64,000 nucleotides of DNA from Litorimonas sp051251645 (GTDB lineage Bacteria > Pseudomonadota > Alphaproteobacteria > Caulobacterales > Maricaulaceae), in NCBI GenBank assembly GCA_051251645.1, contig JBPOEY010000003.1:285827-349826 (forward strand), written 5' to 3'. The position numbers and the translations under genes were made by a program. A model generated the notes under the pieces. That model searched no databases, was not told the origin of the DNA, and worked only from the letters and a program-made list of their open reading frames with translations. Shown here piece by piece: positions 43,329 to 51,221 of this stretch. Every line of letters starts with the position of its first letter. Within the stretch, counting starts at the first letter, position 1.

Positions 43329-44584
43329 GCGCGCGGAATCCTGACACGGTATGCGTCATCGACATTGGGTCGAGCAAAGTCGTCTGCCTGATTGGTCGTC
43401 GTGATCCCGCTTTGGGCGTGCGTCTGCTTGGGAGTGGGACCGCCGTGAGCCGGGGTATAAAAGTCGGCGCCGTTGTTGATTTGGACGCGGCAGAACACGG
43501 TATTCGCCAAGCCGTAGAAAAAGCTGAGCGCGCCGCGGGCGTGTCGGTCCACGGCGTGATTGTGAACGTCGGTCTGCGTTCTCTGTCCTCACGTCATTTG
43601 CGAGTTCAAACTGAATTTGCCTCAGGTGCGATCGCTGATCGGGATCTGAAACGCGTGATCGGATCATCCCTGTCTGAGCTCTCCGAGCCAGATTATGCGA
43701 TCCTACATGCCTTGCCGCGCGATTGGGAAGTCGACGGCGAAACGGGTATCCGGGATCCGCGCGGGATGTTCGGACAGCGCCTCGGCGTGGATATGCATTT
43801 CGTAACTGCCGGGATCGGTCCCTTACGCAATCTCGCCCATTGTATCGAACGATGTCATTTAAACCTTCGTAGCGTCACGGTGAGTCCCTATGCGGCGGCG
43901 CAGTCTGTTTTGACGGAAGATGAGCGCGACCTCGGTGTTACGCTGATTGACCTTGGGGCAGGCCTAACGACCGTGGCTGTGTTTCGCGACAATACGCTTG
44001 TCCATGTTGATGCGCTGGGAGTGGGGGGGCGCAACGTTACGGCCGACATTGCGCATGGTCTGAATACACCGTTAGAAGCCGCGGAACGGATCAAGCTCTT
44101 TTATGGCTCTGCCCTGCACGGAGCGCGGGATGAATTTGAGACAATTCCCTGTCCGCCAGTTGGCGCAATGGATGAGCTGCAACATGCCCCGCGATCTCGC
44201 CTGACGTCAATTATTCGCGCGCGGACCGAAGAAACGATGAAGCTTATTCAAAACCGACTCATTGATGCGGGTTTGGATATTTATTCAGGACGTCAAATCG
44301 TTCTGACGGGCGGAGCGGCGCAGCTGTCGGGTCTGCGGGAACTGACGGAACTCGTGTTCAATAAAAGTGTAAGGATCGGATCCCCGCACGGCGTCTTTGG
44401 CTTGTCCGACGCGCAGGACAGTCCAGACTTTGCGGTTGCGGCAGGGTTGCTACGCCATGCGTTCGAGCAGACAGGCGAGGCTGTATCAGGCCCCCCCGAC
44501 CTATCAGGCCGCCGCTACCAAAGTTCTCGTTATACCGGCAACGCCTTGATGCGGTCGGTGCAATGGCTACGGGAGAATTTTTAG
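43325..44584 (+). CDS. ftsA: Cell division protein FtsA
   Basis: A 419-residue actin-like protein that tethers FtsZ to the membrane. GTG 43325 overlaps the ftsQ stop (GTGA) and gives MSARNPDTVCVIDIGSSKVV, a normal FtsA start; the long in-frame ATG at 43154 lies deep in ftsQ. Phosphate-1 motif IDIGSSKVVCLIG, the 1C domain, phosphate-2 LIDLGAGLTTVAVF, adenosine motif IVLTGGAAQLSGL and a C-terminal amphipathic helix (ALMRSVQWLRENF) are present. It is the last gene of the dcw operon; ftsZ does not follow, and a convergent gene ends 2 bases away. Confidence 0.95.
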   Translation: MSARNPDTVCVIDIGSSKVVCLIGRRDPALGVRLLGSGTAVSRGIKVGAVVDLDAAEHGIRQAVEKAERAAGVSVHGVIVNVGLRSLSSRHLRVQTEFASGAIADRDLKRVIGSSLSELSEPDYAILHALPRDWEVDGETGIRDPRGMFGQRLGVDMHFVTAGIGPLRNLAHCIERCHLNLRSVTVSPYAAAQSVLTEDERDLGVTLIDLGAGLTTVAVFRDNTLVHVDALGVGGRNVTADIAHGLNTPLEAAERIKLFYGSALHGARDEFETIPCPPVGAMDELQHAPRSRLTSIIRARTEETMKLIQNRLIDAGLDIYSGRQIVLTGGAAQLSGLRELTELVFNKSVRIGSPHGVFGLSDAQDSPDFAVAAGLLRHAFEQTGEAVSGPPDLSGRRYQSSRYTGNALMRSVQWLRENF

Positions 44585-44585
44585 C

Positions 44586-45038
44586 TTAGCGACACGAGCC
44601 CAGCTCAGACCGCATGACCCGGTAATCGTCTGCACCCATCGTGTCAGAAAAAATATCGGCCCGAGCGACCCCATCAATAAGCAGTGGGCGGGGGAGGTCC
44701 AAGACTTTGAAAATTGATTGGAACGCATCTTCGCTAGCCGCAAATTGTGCGTCATCCTCATAGAGTGTGATGAGTTGGATGCCGGGCTGTTCGGGCTTGT
44801 CGGACCGAAGCAAGCGGAAGTCTTTGATGGTGCCGTTTTCTTTCGCGACAACGCGAGCCGGAAGCCACGCGGCTTCATAATAGCGTTTGGCAAGGTCGGC
44901 CTGACCCTGGCGAATAGTGACGCTATTGATCGTCCAAATATCGTCGCAGATGGGATTTGGCGCGTCTTGCGTCGAATTTGACGATGCTCCGCATCCTGAG
45001 AGCACTAGGCTGATGATGGCTACGAAGACTAATCTCAT
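44586..45038 (-). CDS. Small lipoprotein of unknown function
   Basis: A 150-residue protein with a clear lipoprotein signal (MRLVFVAIISLVLSGC, Cys16). The mature part (ICDDIWTINSVTIRQGQADL, YYEAAWLPARVVAKENG, IQLITLYEDDAQFAASEDAF) has an alternating strand-helix pattern like the dimeric alpha+beta barrel (ABM/EthD-like) fold, but I do not recognise a family. A Cys near each end of the mature part (ICDD, GSCR) could form a disulfide. It is cotranscribed with the MipA-like gene (4-base overlap) and runs tail-to-tail into ftsA. Confidence 0.65.
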   Translation of the reverse strand: MRLVFVAIISLVLSGCGASSNSTQDAPNPICDDIWTINSVTIRQGQADLAKRYYEAAWLPARVVAKENGTIKDFRLLRSDKPEQPGIQLITLYEDDAQFAASEDAFQSIFKVLDLPRPLLIDGVARADIFSDTMGADDYRVMRSELGSCR

Positions 45039-45874
45039 AAGCTAAACTTCCGTGAAATCCCAAGTAACATGAAAACGTCTGAGGTCGCGCCGTCTGGTGC
45101 TTGCAAGATCGGGCTGTCGCGATAGTCACCAATATATTCGCGGTAAGACACAATCCCGTTAAGCTGCCAGCGGTCATCAATTTCATACCACCCGAGCAGG
45201 CTGGCAGACGCGCGGTGAAAGCCACCGTCGAGGTCATATTGTGGCAAGCCAGATGCCACAGCTTGTTGCGATGTCACGCCGTAAATTGTTTGTGTATAAC
45301 TTTCGTCAGCCCAACTCAAAGTGAGGGCTGGTTGGATCGCGAGTTTGTCAACGAGTAAGCCTGCCGGAATATAAGTGCCCAGCGAAATATCGGCATTAAA
45401 CCCGTCGTGGCCGTTGAGCACATCCTGCCCAGCATCAATGCGAATACCAAGGGGACCGTAAGTCGCGCGGAGGAAGCCGCCAGCCAGCAGGCTCGCGCTA
45501 ATATCCTCAAACCCGGTCAGGGTGGGGCTATCCGCACTGTCTCGCCCGAAATCAAACGCCGCGCGCGGACCGGCCTTTAGTGACCAATTGCCCGGTCCCT
45601 CTCCTGTTCCAATGTCGATAAGTGGATAGGCGAGCGACAGACCGGAGAGTTCAAACCCGGCGATATCGTCAAAGCTGATCAAGGGGAGGATGCGAAGCTC
45701 ATAATCGGCTGACCCGACATATTTAGGGGAGTAGAGCAGGGCGCCACCAAGGCGAATACTACGCGCTTCATTGGCGTCATTGGCTGCCACATTATTAAAA
45801 CATGTCGCAAAAGAGAGTGTCAAGCCAAGGGTCAAAATTTGGAAAAGTCTATTGTTCATATTGAAACATAACAT
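45035..45874 (-). CDS. MipA/OmpV family outer-membrane protein
   Basis: A 274-279 residue outer-membrane beta-barrel. A signal peptide (NNRLFQILTLGLTLSFATCF) is followed by the MipA/OmpV pattern: IRLGGALLYSPKYVGSADYE (the family's YxGSxxYxxxPLP-type start), FELSGLSLAYPLIDIG, LKAGPRAAFDFGRD, repeated amphipathic strands and a final Phe-rich strand (MLLGISRKFSL). MipA family members scaffold murein enzymes or act as simple porins. Starts at 45874 or 45859 are both possible; the second gives a shorter signal peptide. Confidence 0.85.
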   Translation of the reverse strand: MLCFNMNNRLFQILTLGLTLSFATCFNNVAANDANEARSIRLGGALLYSPKYVGSADYELRILPLISFDDIAGFELSGLSLAYPLIDIGTGEGPGNWSLKAGPRAAFDFGRDSADSPTLTGFEDISASLLAGGFLRATYGPLGIRIDAGQDVLNGHDGFNADISLGTYIPAGLLVDKLAIQPALTLSWADESYTQTIYGVTSQQAVASGLPQYDLDGGFHRASASLLGWYEIDDRWQLNGIVSYREYIGDYRDSPILQAPDGATSDVFMLLGISRKFSL

Positions 45875-45962
45875 CGTATTGCCTGCTCTAAGATTAAATT
45901 TCGACCTTTATCGTCGCAGTGTGATACAGTGAGATTAAAGCGAAAAAGAGATCGGTTGCACA

Positions 45963-46325
45963 ATGGGAAACCTCCATCACGGCTTCAACTATATAGAATT
46001 GCCATCGACAGATAACGTAGCGATGAAAGAGTTTTATGGCGAAGCGTTTGGCTGGACTTTTGAAGATTGGGGGCTAACCTATGTCGCCATTCACGGTGCG
46101 AGCATCGATGGCGGGTTTGATCAAGACAGCGCTCGCAAGCCTAGTGATCAAGGCGTGTTGGTCATTTTATACTCAGACGACCTTGAGGCGAGCGAAGCAT
46201 CAATCCGATCACTAGGCGGTAAGATATCTGTGTCGGCCTATGATTTTCCGGGGGGGCGTCGGTTTCATTTCAAAGACCCTAGCGGCAACGAACTTGCCAT
46301 CTGGTCCCCGGCTCCAGAGGAGTAA
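45963..46325 (+). CDS. VOC (glyoxalase-fold) family protein
   Basis: A 120-residue single vicinal-oxygen-chelate domain: FNYIELPSTDNVAMKEFYGE, FGWTFEDWG, LVILYSDDLEASEASIRSLG and FHFKDPSGNELAIWSP at the C-terminus. The first His of the metal site is replaced (FNYIEL) and the last Glu is present (GNELAIW). Such short VOC proteins include antibiotic-binding and lyase-like types; no specific substrate can be assigned. It is divergent from the MipA-like gene and convergent with a second VOC gene. Confidence 0.8.
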   Translation: MGNLHHGFNYIELPSTDNVAMKEFYGEAFGWTFEDWGLTYVAIHGASIDGGFDQDSARKPSDQGVLVILYSDDLEASEASIRSLGGKISVSAYDFPGGRRFHFKDPSGNELAIWSPAPEE

Positions 46326-46347
46326 TAAGAGATAGGGCGGCTCTGTT

Positions 46348-46743
46348 TTAAACACGCCAATCCGGAAAGCGACGTGCCTGTCCAGCTTTAAAGAGGCGAA
46401 TGCGGTTGCTGGATGGATCGAGGATATCGGCCTCTTCCCAATCATAGGGTTTCAGACTCGGTGGGGAGAGGGGCTTGAGGTCGGTTGCTGTTAAAAACGC
46501 GCCGAGATCATCGACTTCGAAATAGATCAATGGCCAGTCGGTGGGCGCGGTCCATTCGTCCTCGACACTATGGAGTGACAGCGTGGCAGGTTCTCCCCCG
46601 CTCGGGGGCGCAGGAAACTCAAACCGGACGTAACGCGGCGCACTATCAACGATCAACGTCAGGCCGAGGCGTCTATAAAATAAAACGCTCGCCGCCATAT
46701 TGATAGCGCCGAGTGTAACTTGGTTGAGTCGCAAGCCGTTCAT
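46348..46743 (-). CDS. VOC family protein, second copy
   Basis: A 131-residue protein with the VOC rhythm: LNQVTLGAINMAASVLFYRRLGLTL, RFEFPAPPSGGEPATLSLH, LIYFEVDDLGAFLTATD and WEEADILDPSSNRIRLFKAG. It is not closely similar to the neighbour at 45963 and is probably an independent member. Metal-binding residues at the start (NQVTLG) are not the usual His, so it may bind ligands without metal catalysis. Confidence 0.8.
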   Translation of the reverse strand: MNGLRLNQVTLGAINMAASVLFYRRLGLTLIVDSAPRYVRFEFPAPPSGGEPATLSLHSVEDEWTAPTDWPLIYFEVDDLGAFLTATDLKPLSPPSLKPYDWEEADILDPSSNRIRLFKAGQARRFPDWRV

Positions 46744-46795
46744 GCTGTGACCTTAGCATAGTTGTCATGGCTGAATAGCGACCCTTAAGTATGGG

Positions 46796-47302
46796 TTATT
46801 TATCGTCGGGATGATCTTGTTTGGAATTGCCCCATTGGTCGTCGGAAAGGGACTTTCCAGTTTCTAGCAAGGATTTTAGATTAGACAAAACGGCCGGCCA
46901 CCCTTGCGTCACACCTTTATGCATGACGGAATCTTTAGTGAGCTTGCTATGAGTGACGGTCAATTTTGTGTCAGGTCCTAGCGAGACCAGCTCGTAAGTG
47001 ACGATGGAGGGGGTGGGCTCTTCTGTTTTACTGCCATCTGCTCCGTTCCATGTAACGATAAGTTTGTTGGGTGGATCTGATTCCAGCACCTGTCCATGGA
47101 CATCGACGACGGTGCCATCATTCGCCTGAACATGCTCCCATTTCGAGCCAACTTTCCAATCTGACTTATTGTGATGACCCCAATATTTTTCAGTCAGTTC
47201 TTTCTGGATGAGCCCATTCCAAACGGTTTCGGCAGTCGCGGCGATATAGATTGTGTAGACGAAGTTCGGGGCATTTCCGGCGGGTTTATCATCATAGGCC
47301 AT
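46796..47302 (-). CDS. AHSA1/SRPBCC domain protein
   Basis: A 168-residue START-like fold protein: FVYTIYIAATAETVWNGLIQ, KYWGHHNKSDWKVGSKWEHV, VHGQVLESDPPNKLIVTWNG, VTYELVSLGPDTKLTVTHSKL and a final helix with VTQGWPAVLSNLKSLLETG. These are the blocks of the activator-of-Hsp90-ATPase-like SRPBCC family that often sits beside an ArsR regulator. It probably binds a hydrophobic small molecule. It overlaps the ArsR gene by 11 bases, so the two form one operon. Confidence 0.88.
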   Translation of the reverse strand: MAYDDKPAGNAPNFVYTIYIAATAETVWNGLIQKELTEKYWGHHNKSDWKVGSKWEHVQANDGTVVDVHGQVLESDPPNKLIVTWNGADGSKTEEPTPSIVTYELVSLGPDTKLTVTHSKLTKDSVMHKGVTQGWPAVLSNLKSLLETGKSLSDDQWGNSKQDHPDDK

Positions 47303-47657
47303 GGCGTTTTCTCTCTTTAAATGAGGGTTCGGCTTTCGTTTCGATGTGAGCTTTCGCTTCGGATTGAGTTTTCAGATCGACGAGCATTTCCAGCCGTGCG
47401 TCTTCGAAGCGACCGACCCAGCGGTGGACGATTTCAGCGAGGGGGACTGGGTTGAGGAAATGCAACTTCTCGCGCCCTTGCCACTGGACCGAAATTAAGT
47501 TGGCGGTCTCGAGGATTTTCAAATGTTTCGATACAGCTTGGCGCGACATATCTAACGAAGTCGTCAACTGGCCTAATGTCTGACCATTTTTATCAAAGAG
47601 TTGATCGAGCAAGGTGCGGCGCGTTTCATCGGCCATAGCTTTAAAAACATCACTCAT
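47292..47657 (-). CDS. ArsR-family transcriptional regulator
   Basis: A 121-residue winged-helix repressor. ATG 47657 gives MSDVFKAMADETRRTLLDQL, the standard opening of this family; an in-frame TTG at 47675 would add six residues and overlap the probable operator. Recognition helix region: TLGQLTTSLDMSRQAVSKHL, followed by the wing VQWQGREKLHFLNP. There is no metal-binding ELCVC motif, so it is probably one of the non-metal ArsR proteins paired with SRPBCC partners. The palindrome at 47672-47687 is 15 bases upstream. Confidence 0.88.
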   Translation of the reverse strand: MSDVFKAMADETRRTLLDQLFDKNGQTLGQLTTSLDMSRQAVSKHLKILETANLISVQWQGREKLHFLNPVPLAEIVHRWVGRFEDARLEMLVDLKTQSEAKAHIETKAEPSFKERKRHGL

Positions 47658-47671
47658 GAAGCTGTCTATAG

Positions 47672-47687
47672 GCAACCATATAGTTGC
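47672..47687. promoter_or_regulatory. Candidate ArsR operator
   Basis: GCAAC, six bases, GTTGC: perfect 5-bp inverted arms just upstream of the ArsR start, of the size bound by dimeric ArsR repressors. Autoregulation is inferred. Confidence 0.4.
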
Positions 47688-47710
47688 ATGTCAAGGCTAT
47701 GAGTTTAGAT

Positions 47711-47746
47711 CAAAAAAATCCGCCCCAGAGAAAACTCCGGGGCGGG
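47711..47746 (-). terminator. Rho-independent terminator of icd
   Basis: On the minus strand CCGCCCC and GGGGCGG form a 7-bp stem around a 12-base loop, followed by seven T. It lies just after the icd stop, before the ArsR promoter region. Confidence 0.85.
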
Positions 47747-47772
47747 GTATAAGCGATATGGTTGAAGGGGGG

Positions 47773-48984
47773 TTAAGCCATCTTCTTCTGGAAGTTCTCG
47801 TCAATTGCTTCGATATAGCCCGTTGTTGTGAGCCAACCTTGCTTGTCGCCAACGAGCAGCGCGAGGTCTTTCGTCATTTGACCGGCTTCGACGGTTTCAA
47901 TCACTGTCTTTTCTAGCGTAGTTGCGAACTTCAGAAGCGCGTCATTATCGTCCAACTTGGCACGGTGAGCTAAGCCGCGTGTCCACGCAAAGATAGACGC
48001 GGTCGAGTTGGTCGATGTGGCTTCACCCTTCTGGTGGTTACGGTAGTGGCGGGTGACCGTGCCGTGCGCGGCCTCGGCTTCCATCGTCTTACCATCTGGC
48101 GTGAGCAGGAAGGATGTCATCAGGCCAAGTGAGCCGAAGCCCTGCGCAACCGTGTCAGACTGCACATCGCCATCATAGTTCTTACAGGCCCAGATATAAC
48201 CGCCAGACCATTTCATCGCCGCTGCGACCATATCGTCGATCAAACGGTGTTGATACTCGCCCCCGAATTCGGCAAATTTCTCTGCGAATTCTGAGTCATA
48301 AATTTCTTGGAAGATGTCCTTGAAGCGACCGTCATATTTTTTGAGGATCGTGTTTTTCGTGGACAGGTAGACGGGCCAGCGACGCTGGACGCCGTAGTTC
48401 AGGCATGCGCGTGCAAAGTCACGGATCGACTCATCGAGATTATACATCCCCATGAGGACACCACCGCCGGGGAAGTCAAAGATCTTGTGCTCAGTGACTT
48501 CACCGTCTTCGCTCTCAAACCGCATCGTGGCTGTGCCTTTACCCGGGATAACCATGTCTGTGGCTTTATACTGGTCACCGAAAGCGTGACGGCCAATGAC
48601 GATCGGTTTTGTCCAACCGGGGACAAGACGTGGAATGTTGGAGCAGATGATCGGCTCGCGGAACACAACGCCGCCAAGGATGTTGCGGATGGTGCCGTTC
48701 GGGCTTAGCCACATTTTCTTAAGATCAAATTCTTCGACGCGTTGCTCGTCCGGTGTGATGGTCGCGCATTTGATGCCGACGTTGCATTTTTTGATCGCGT
48801 GGGCTGCATCGATTGTGATCTGGTCATTGGTCGCATCACGTGACTGGATCGACAAATCATAGTCGAGCAGGTCGATATCGAGATAGGGTTCGATCAATCG
48901 TTCAATGATCATGTCCCAGATGATGCGTGTCATCTCGTCGCCGTTCATATTGACGACGGGGTTGTTCACCTTAATTTTTGCCAT
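47773..48984 (-). CDS. icd: NADP-dependent isocitrate dehydrogenase
   Basis: A 403-residue cytosolic homodimeric enzyme that decarboxylates isocitrate to 2-oxoglutarate with NADP. The sequence is of the eukaryote-like type common in alphaproteobacteria: MAKIKVNNPVVNMNGDEMTR, KKMWLSPNGTIRNILGG (substrate Ser and Arg region), YKATDMVIPGKGT, YDGRFKDIFQEIYD, LIDDMVAAAMKWSGGYIWAC (metal Asp) and EAAHGTVTRHYR (NADP loop). Length is standard. It is monocistronic with a strong terminator; its leader holds short repeats (AGACTTT, see findings). Confidence 0.97.
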   Translation of the reverse strand: MAKIKVNNPVVNMNGDEMTRIIWDMIIERLIEPYLDIDLLDYDLSIQSRDATNDQITIDAAHAIKKCNVGIKCATITPDEQRVEEFDLKKMWLSPNGTIRNILGGVVFREPIICSNIPRLVPGWTKPIVIGRHAFGDQYKATDMVIPGKGTATMRFESEDGEVTEHKIFDFPGGGVLMGMYNLDESIRDFARACLNYGVQRRWPVYLSTKNTILKKYDGRFKDIFQEIYDSEFAEKFAEFGGEYQHRLIDDMVAAAMKWSGGYIWACKNYDGDVQSDTVAQGFGSLGLMTSFLLTPDGKTMEAEAAHGTVTRHYRNHQKGEATSTNSTASIFAWTRGLAHRAKLDDNDALLKFATTLEKTVIETVEAGQMTKDLALLVGDKQGWLTTTGYIEAIDENFQKKMA

Positions 48985-49094
48985 GAGGTCCTCTGTGCAA
49001 AGTCTGAAAAGTCTCGAAAGTTAAAAGTCTTGGAATTTCTGGCCCGCCTATAGCAAAGCGGCCCGTAAGTTAAAGTCCTATCCGGAGTGATCAC

Positions 49095-49928
49095 ATGGGC
49101 GCAAACAAGCCCGGCAAGGAAATACATGACCAATTAGGTCGTGCTGTCGACATGAAAGAGGTTTCCGTTCCGGCGGTGATCCTTGTCAATCCGCAATTGG
49201 GAGAGAATGTCGGCTCGGCGGCGCGGTCTATGCTGAATTTTGGTTTGACCGATTTGCGCCTTGTCGCCCCGCGCGATGGCTGGCCAAATTCAGCCGCTGT
49301 CACTTTGGCGGCGGGGGCGTTGTCCGTGCTCGAGAGCGCCAAACTATTCGAGACAACGGAAGAGGCGATTGCAGATTTGCATTATGTCTTGTCAGCGACC
49401 GCAAGGCGTCGCGATATCGAATTACCTGTGATGGGCGTGGACGGCGTTGGGTCAAAGGTGCGCGCGATGGAAGCGGACGGCATCCGGACGGGAATTTTGT
49501 TCGGTCCAGAAAATGCAGGCCTGTCTAATTCGGACGTGGCTTTGTCTGATGCGATCCTGACCTATCCCGTCAATCCCGCGTTTCAGTCACTCAATCTGGC
49601 GCAAGCCGTCAATGTTTTTGCCTTTCTTTATGCAGCTGGGCAGGGCGTTCCAGACACATTTGAGGGGGCGCTGTCAGACGTTGCGCCGCGCGAAGATCTC
49701 GTTCGCCTGTTCGATCATCTGGAAACAGAGTTGGAAGAGGCAGGCTTCTTCTATCCAGCGGCGAAGAAAGAGCTTATGCGGCACAATATACGAGCGCCTT
49801 TGACGCGCGCGCAAATGACCAAGCAAGAAGTCCGAACCTTTCGGGGTATCGTAAAAGCCCTATCTAAAGGTCGTGGTCATCATATTGATCGCAAGAGACA
49901 CATCGAAAAGAAACGATCCGAGACATGA
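49095..49928 (+). CDS. TrmJ-like tRNA/rRNA methyltransferase (SPOUT family)
   Basis: A 277-residue SpoU/TrmH-type methyltransferase with a trefoil-knot SAM site: VILVNPQLGENVGSAARSML, LRLVAPRDGWPN, GILFGPENAGLSNSDVALSD and the C-terminal knot block YPVNPAFQSLNLAQAVNVFA. The presence of these four, and a C-terminal helical extension that ends in a basic tail, fits TrmJ (2-prime-O-methylation of tRNA nucleotide 32). ATG 49095 has GGAG 7 bases before it; an internal ATG 20 codons in would also keep the domain. It overlaps the next gene by 4 bases. Confidence 0.9.
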   Translation: MGANKPGKEIHDQLGRAVDMKEVSVPAVILVNPQLGENVGSAARSMLNFGLTDLRLVAPRDGWPNSAAVTLAAGALSVLESAKLFETTEEAIADLHYVLSATARRRDIELPVMGVDGVGSKVRAMEADGIRTGILFGPENAGLSNSDVALSDAILTYPVNPAFQSLNLAQAVNVFAFLYAAGQGVPDTFEGALSDVAPREDLVRLFDHLETELEEAGFFYPAAKKELMRHNIRAPLTRAQMTKQEVRTFRGIVKALSKGRGHHIDRKRHIEKKRSET

Positions 49929-50185
49929 AATTTCTTCCTTATCTGACCCTGATTGCCAGCTTTGTGCTCGGCTATCTCGGCTATCCGTTTGGCCTTGTCT
50001 TTGTTGTCGCGGTCGTGTCCGCTTTCCTCGTCTTCCCGAAGCGTCGAAATCAACTCCGAAATCAGCCGCAGGCGCCGGACCGCAATATGGTGTTAGACGG
50101 ATTTTTCCTTGTTGCGCAGCAGACGCTTATTCATTTTGTCGTGTTTGCGCTGGGCCTGTTCGCAATGCGTATGATGGCCGGCTAG
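49925..50185 (+). CDS. Small two-helix membrane protein
   Basis: An 86-residue protein with two hydrophobic segments (YLTLIASFVLGYLGYPFGLVF leading into VVAVVSAFLVF; and TLIHFVVFALGLFAMRM) separated by a basic and Gln/Asn-rich loop (PKRRNQLRNQPQAPDRN). No family recognised. Its ATG overlaps the methyltransferase stop (ATGA), so they are cotranscribed. The last 59 bases lie opposite the 3-prime end of rarD. Confidence 0.6.
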   Translation: MKFLPYLTLIASFVLGYLGYPFGLVFVVAVVSAFLVFPKRRNQLRNQPQAPDRNMVLDGFFLVAQQTLIHFVVFALGLFAMRMMAG

Positions 50186-51059
50186 ATCGCCATCCATCAA
50201 AGGCAAAAACGGCGACACCGAGCCAGATCAACGTAAAGCAAATGGCATGTGCCGTGGTAAATGTTTCGCCGAAATAGATACCGCAGAGAAACTGCATTGT
50301 TGGACCCACGAACTGTAGAATGCCCAAAGTGGAAAGGCGAATGCGCCGGGCCGCGAAGGCAAAGGCTAGTAGCGGGAGAACTGTGATGGGGCCGGATGCC
50401 ACCATCAGCCAGCTGAGTGTCTTATCCGTGCCAAATACGAGCGCCCCCGACTGTGTTAGCCACGCAATATAGAGTGCGGCAGGCAAAATCAGCACCAGCA
50501 CTTCGATAAACAACCCGGGCATCGCGCCGACATCGATGAGTTTGCGCAACACGCCGTAAACCGTGAAAGAGCACGCTAAGAACAGCGATATAATGGGGAA
50601 TTGCCCGCCATAGATCGTCAGCGCCAGCACGCCGAGACAGGCCAAGAGGATCGCGAAGCCCTGTAATTTTGATAATCGTTCGCCGAAAAACAGCACGGCG
50701 ACGAGAACGTAGAGCAACGGATTAATATAGTAGCCAAGGCTGCCTTGAAATATCTGCTCGATCTGGATGGCATAAATATAGACGCCCCAGTTCGCCGCGA
50801 GGCTGATCGAGGCTAGGGCGAGCAGTGCGAGCGTTCGGGGCTTCCGTATGGCTTTGATCGTATCGCCAATCTGCTTGCGAAAGAGCAGGATCAACAAACC
50901 AAAGGGCAGGGACCAGAGAATACGATGCGCGAGAATTTCAGGGGCAGGGACAGCCTTCGTCGCGACGAAATAGATCGGAAACAGACCCCACATGAAGTAG
51001 GCGGAGAGGCCGGAGAGTAATCCAGCGCGAGAATCGATTTCTTGCGGGCGGTTCATCAT
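50127..51059 (-). CDS. rarD: EamA-family permease RarD
   Basis: A 310-residue membrane protein with ten helices in two EamA repeats: GLLSGLSAYFMWGLFPIYFV, ILAHRILWSLPFGLLI, AANWGVYIYAI, QGSLGYYINPLLYVLVAVLF and GILQFVGPTMQFLCGIYFGE. The residue order HRILWS, NWGVYIYA and LGYYINPL is specific to RarD (chloramphenicol-sensitive locus type). Transported solute is unknown. ATG 51059 is chosen; an in-frame GTG lies at 51071. Its C-terminal tail overlaps the small membrane protein gene on the other strand. Confidence 0.9.
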   Translation of the reverse strand: MMNRPQEIDSRAGLLSGLSAYFMWGLFPIYFVATKAVPAPEILAHRILWSLPFGLLILLFRKQIGDTIKAIRKPRTLALLALASISLAANWGVYIYAIQIEQIFQGSLGYYINPLLYVLVAVLFFGERLSKLQGFAILLACLGVLALTIYGGQFPIISLFLACSFTVYGVLRKLIDVGAMPGLFIEVLVLILPAALYIAWLTQSGALVFGTDKTLSWLMVASGPITVLPLLAFAFAARRIRLSTLGILQFVGPTMQFLCGIYFGETFTTAHAICFTLIWLGVAVFAFDGWRSSRPSYALRTGPAQTRQNE

Positions 51060-51221
51060 CGCGCCATACACCCTCTACGGAGTCTGTCATGGTCTGTTGA
51101 CTTCACATCTCGGTGCAGTATGTCGCCGCTCTCATTTACGGGATATTTGCGTTGCCGCCGTTGTAATCGCTCCAAGAATTCGTCTGGAGCCGGCCCGCGA
51201 AATAAGAGAAAGGGCGCGACT

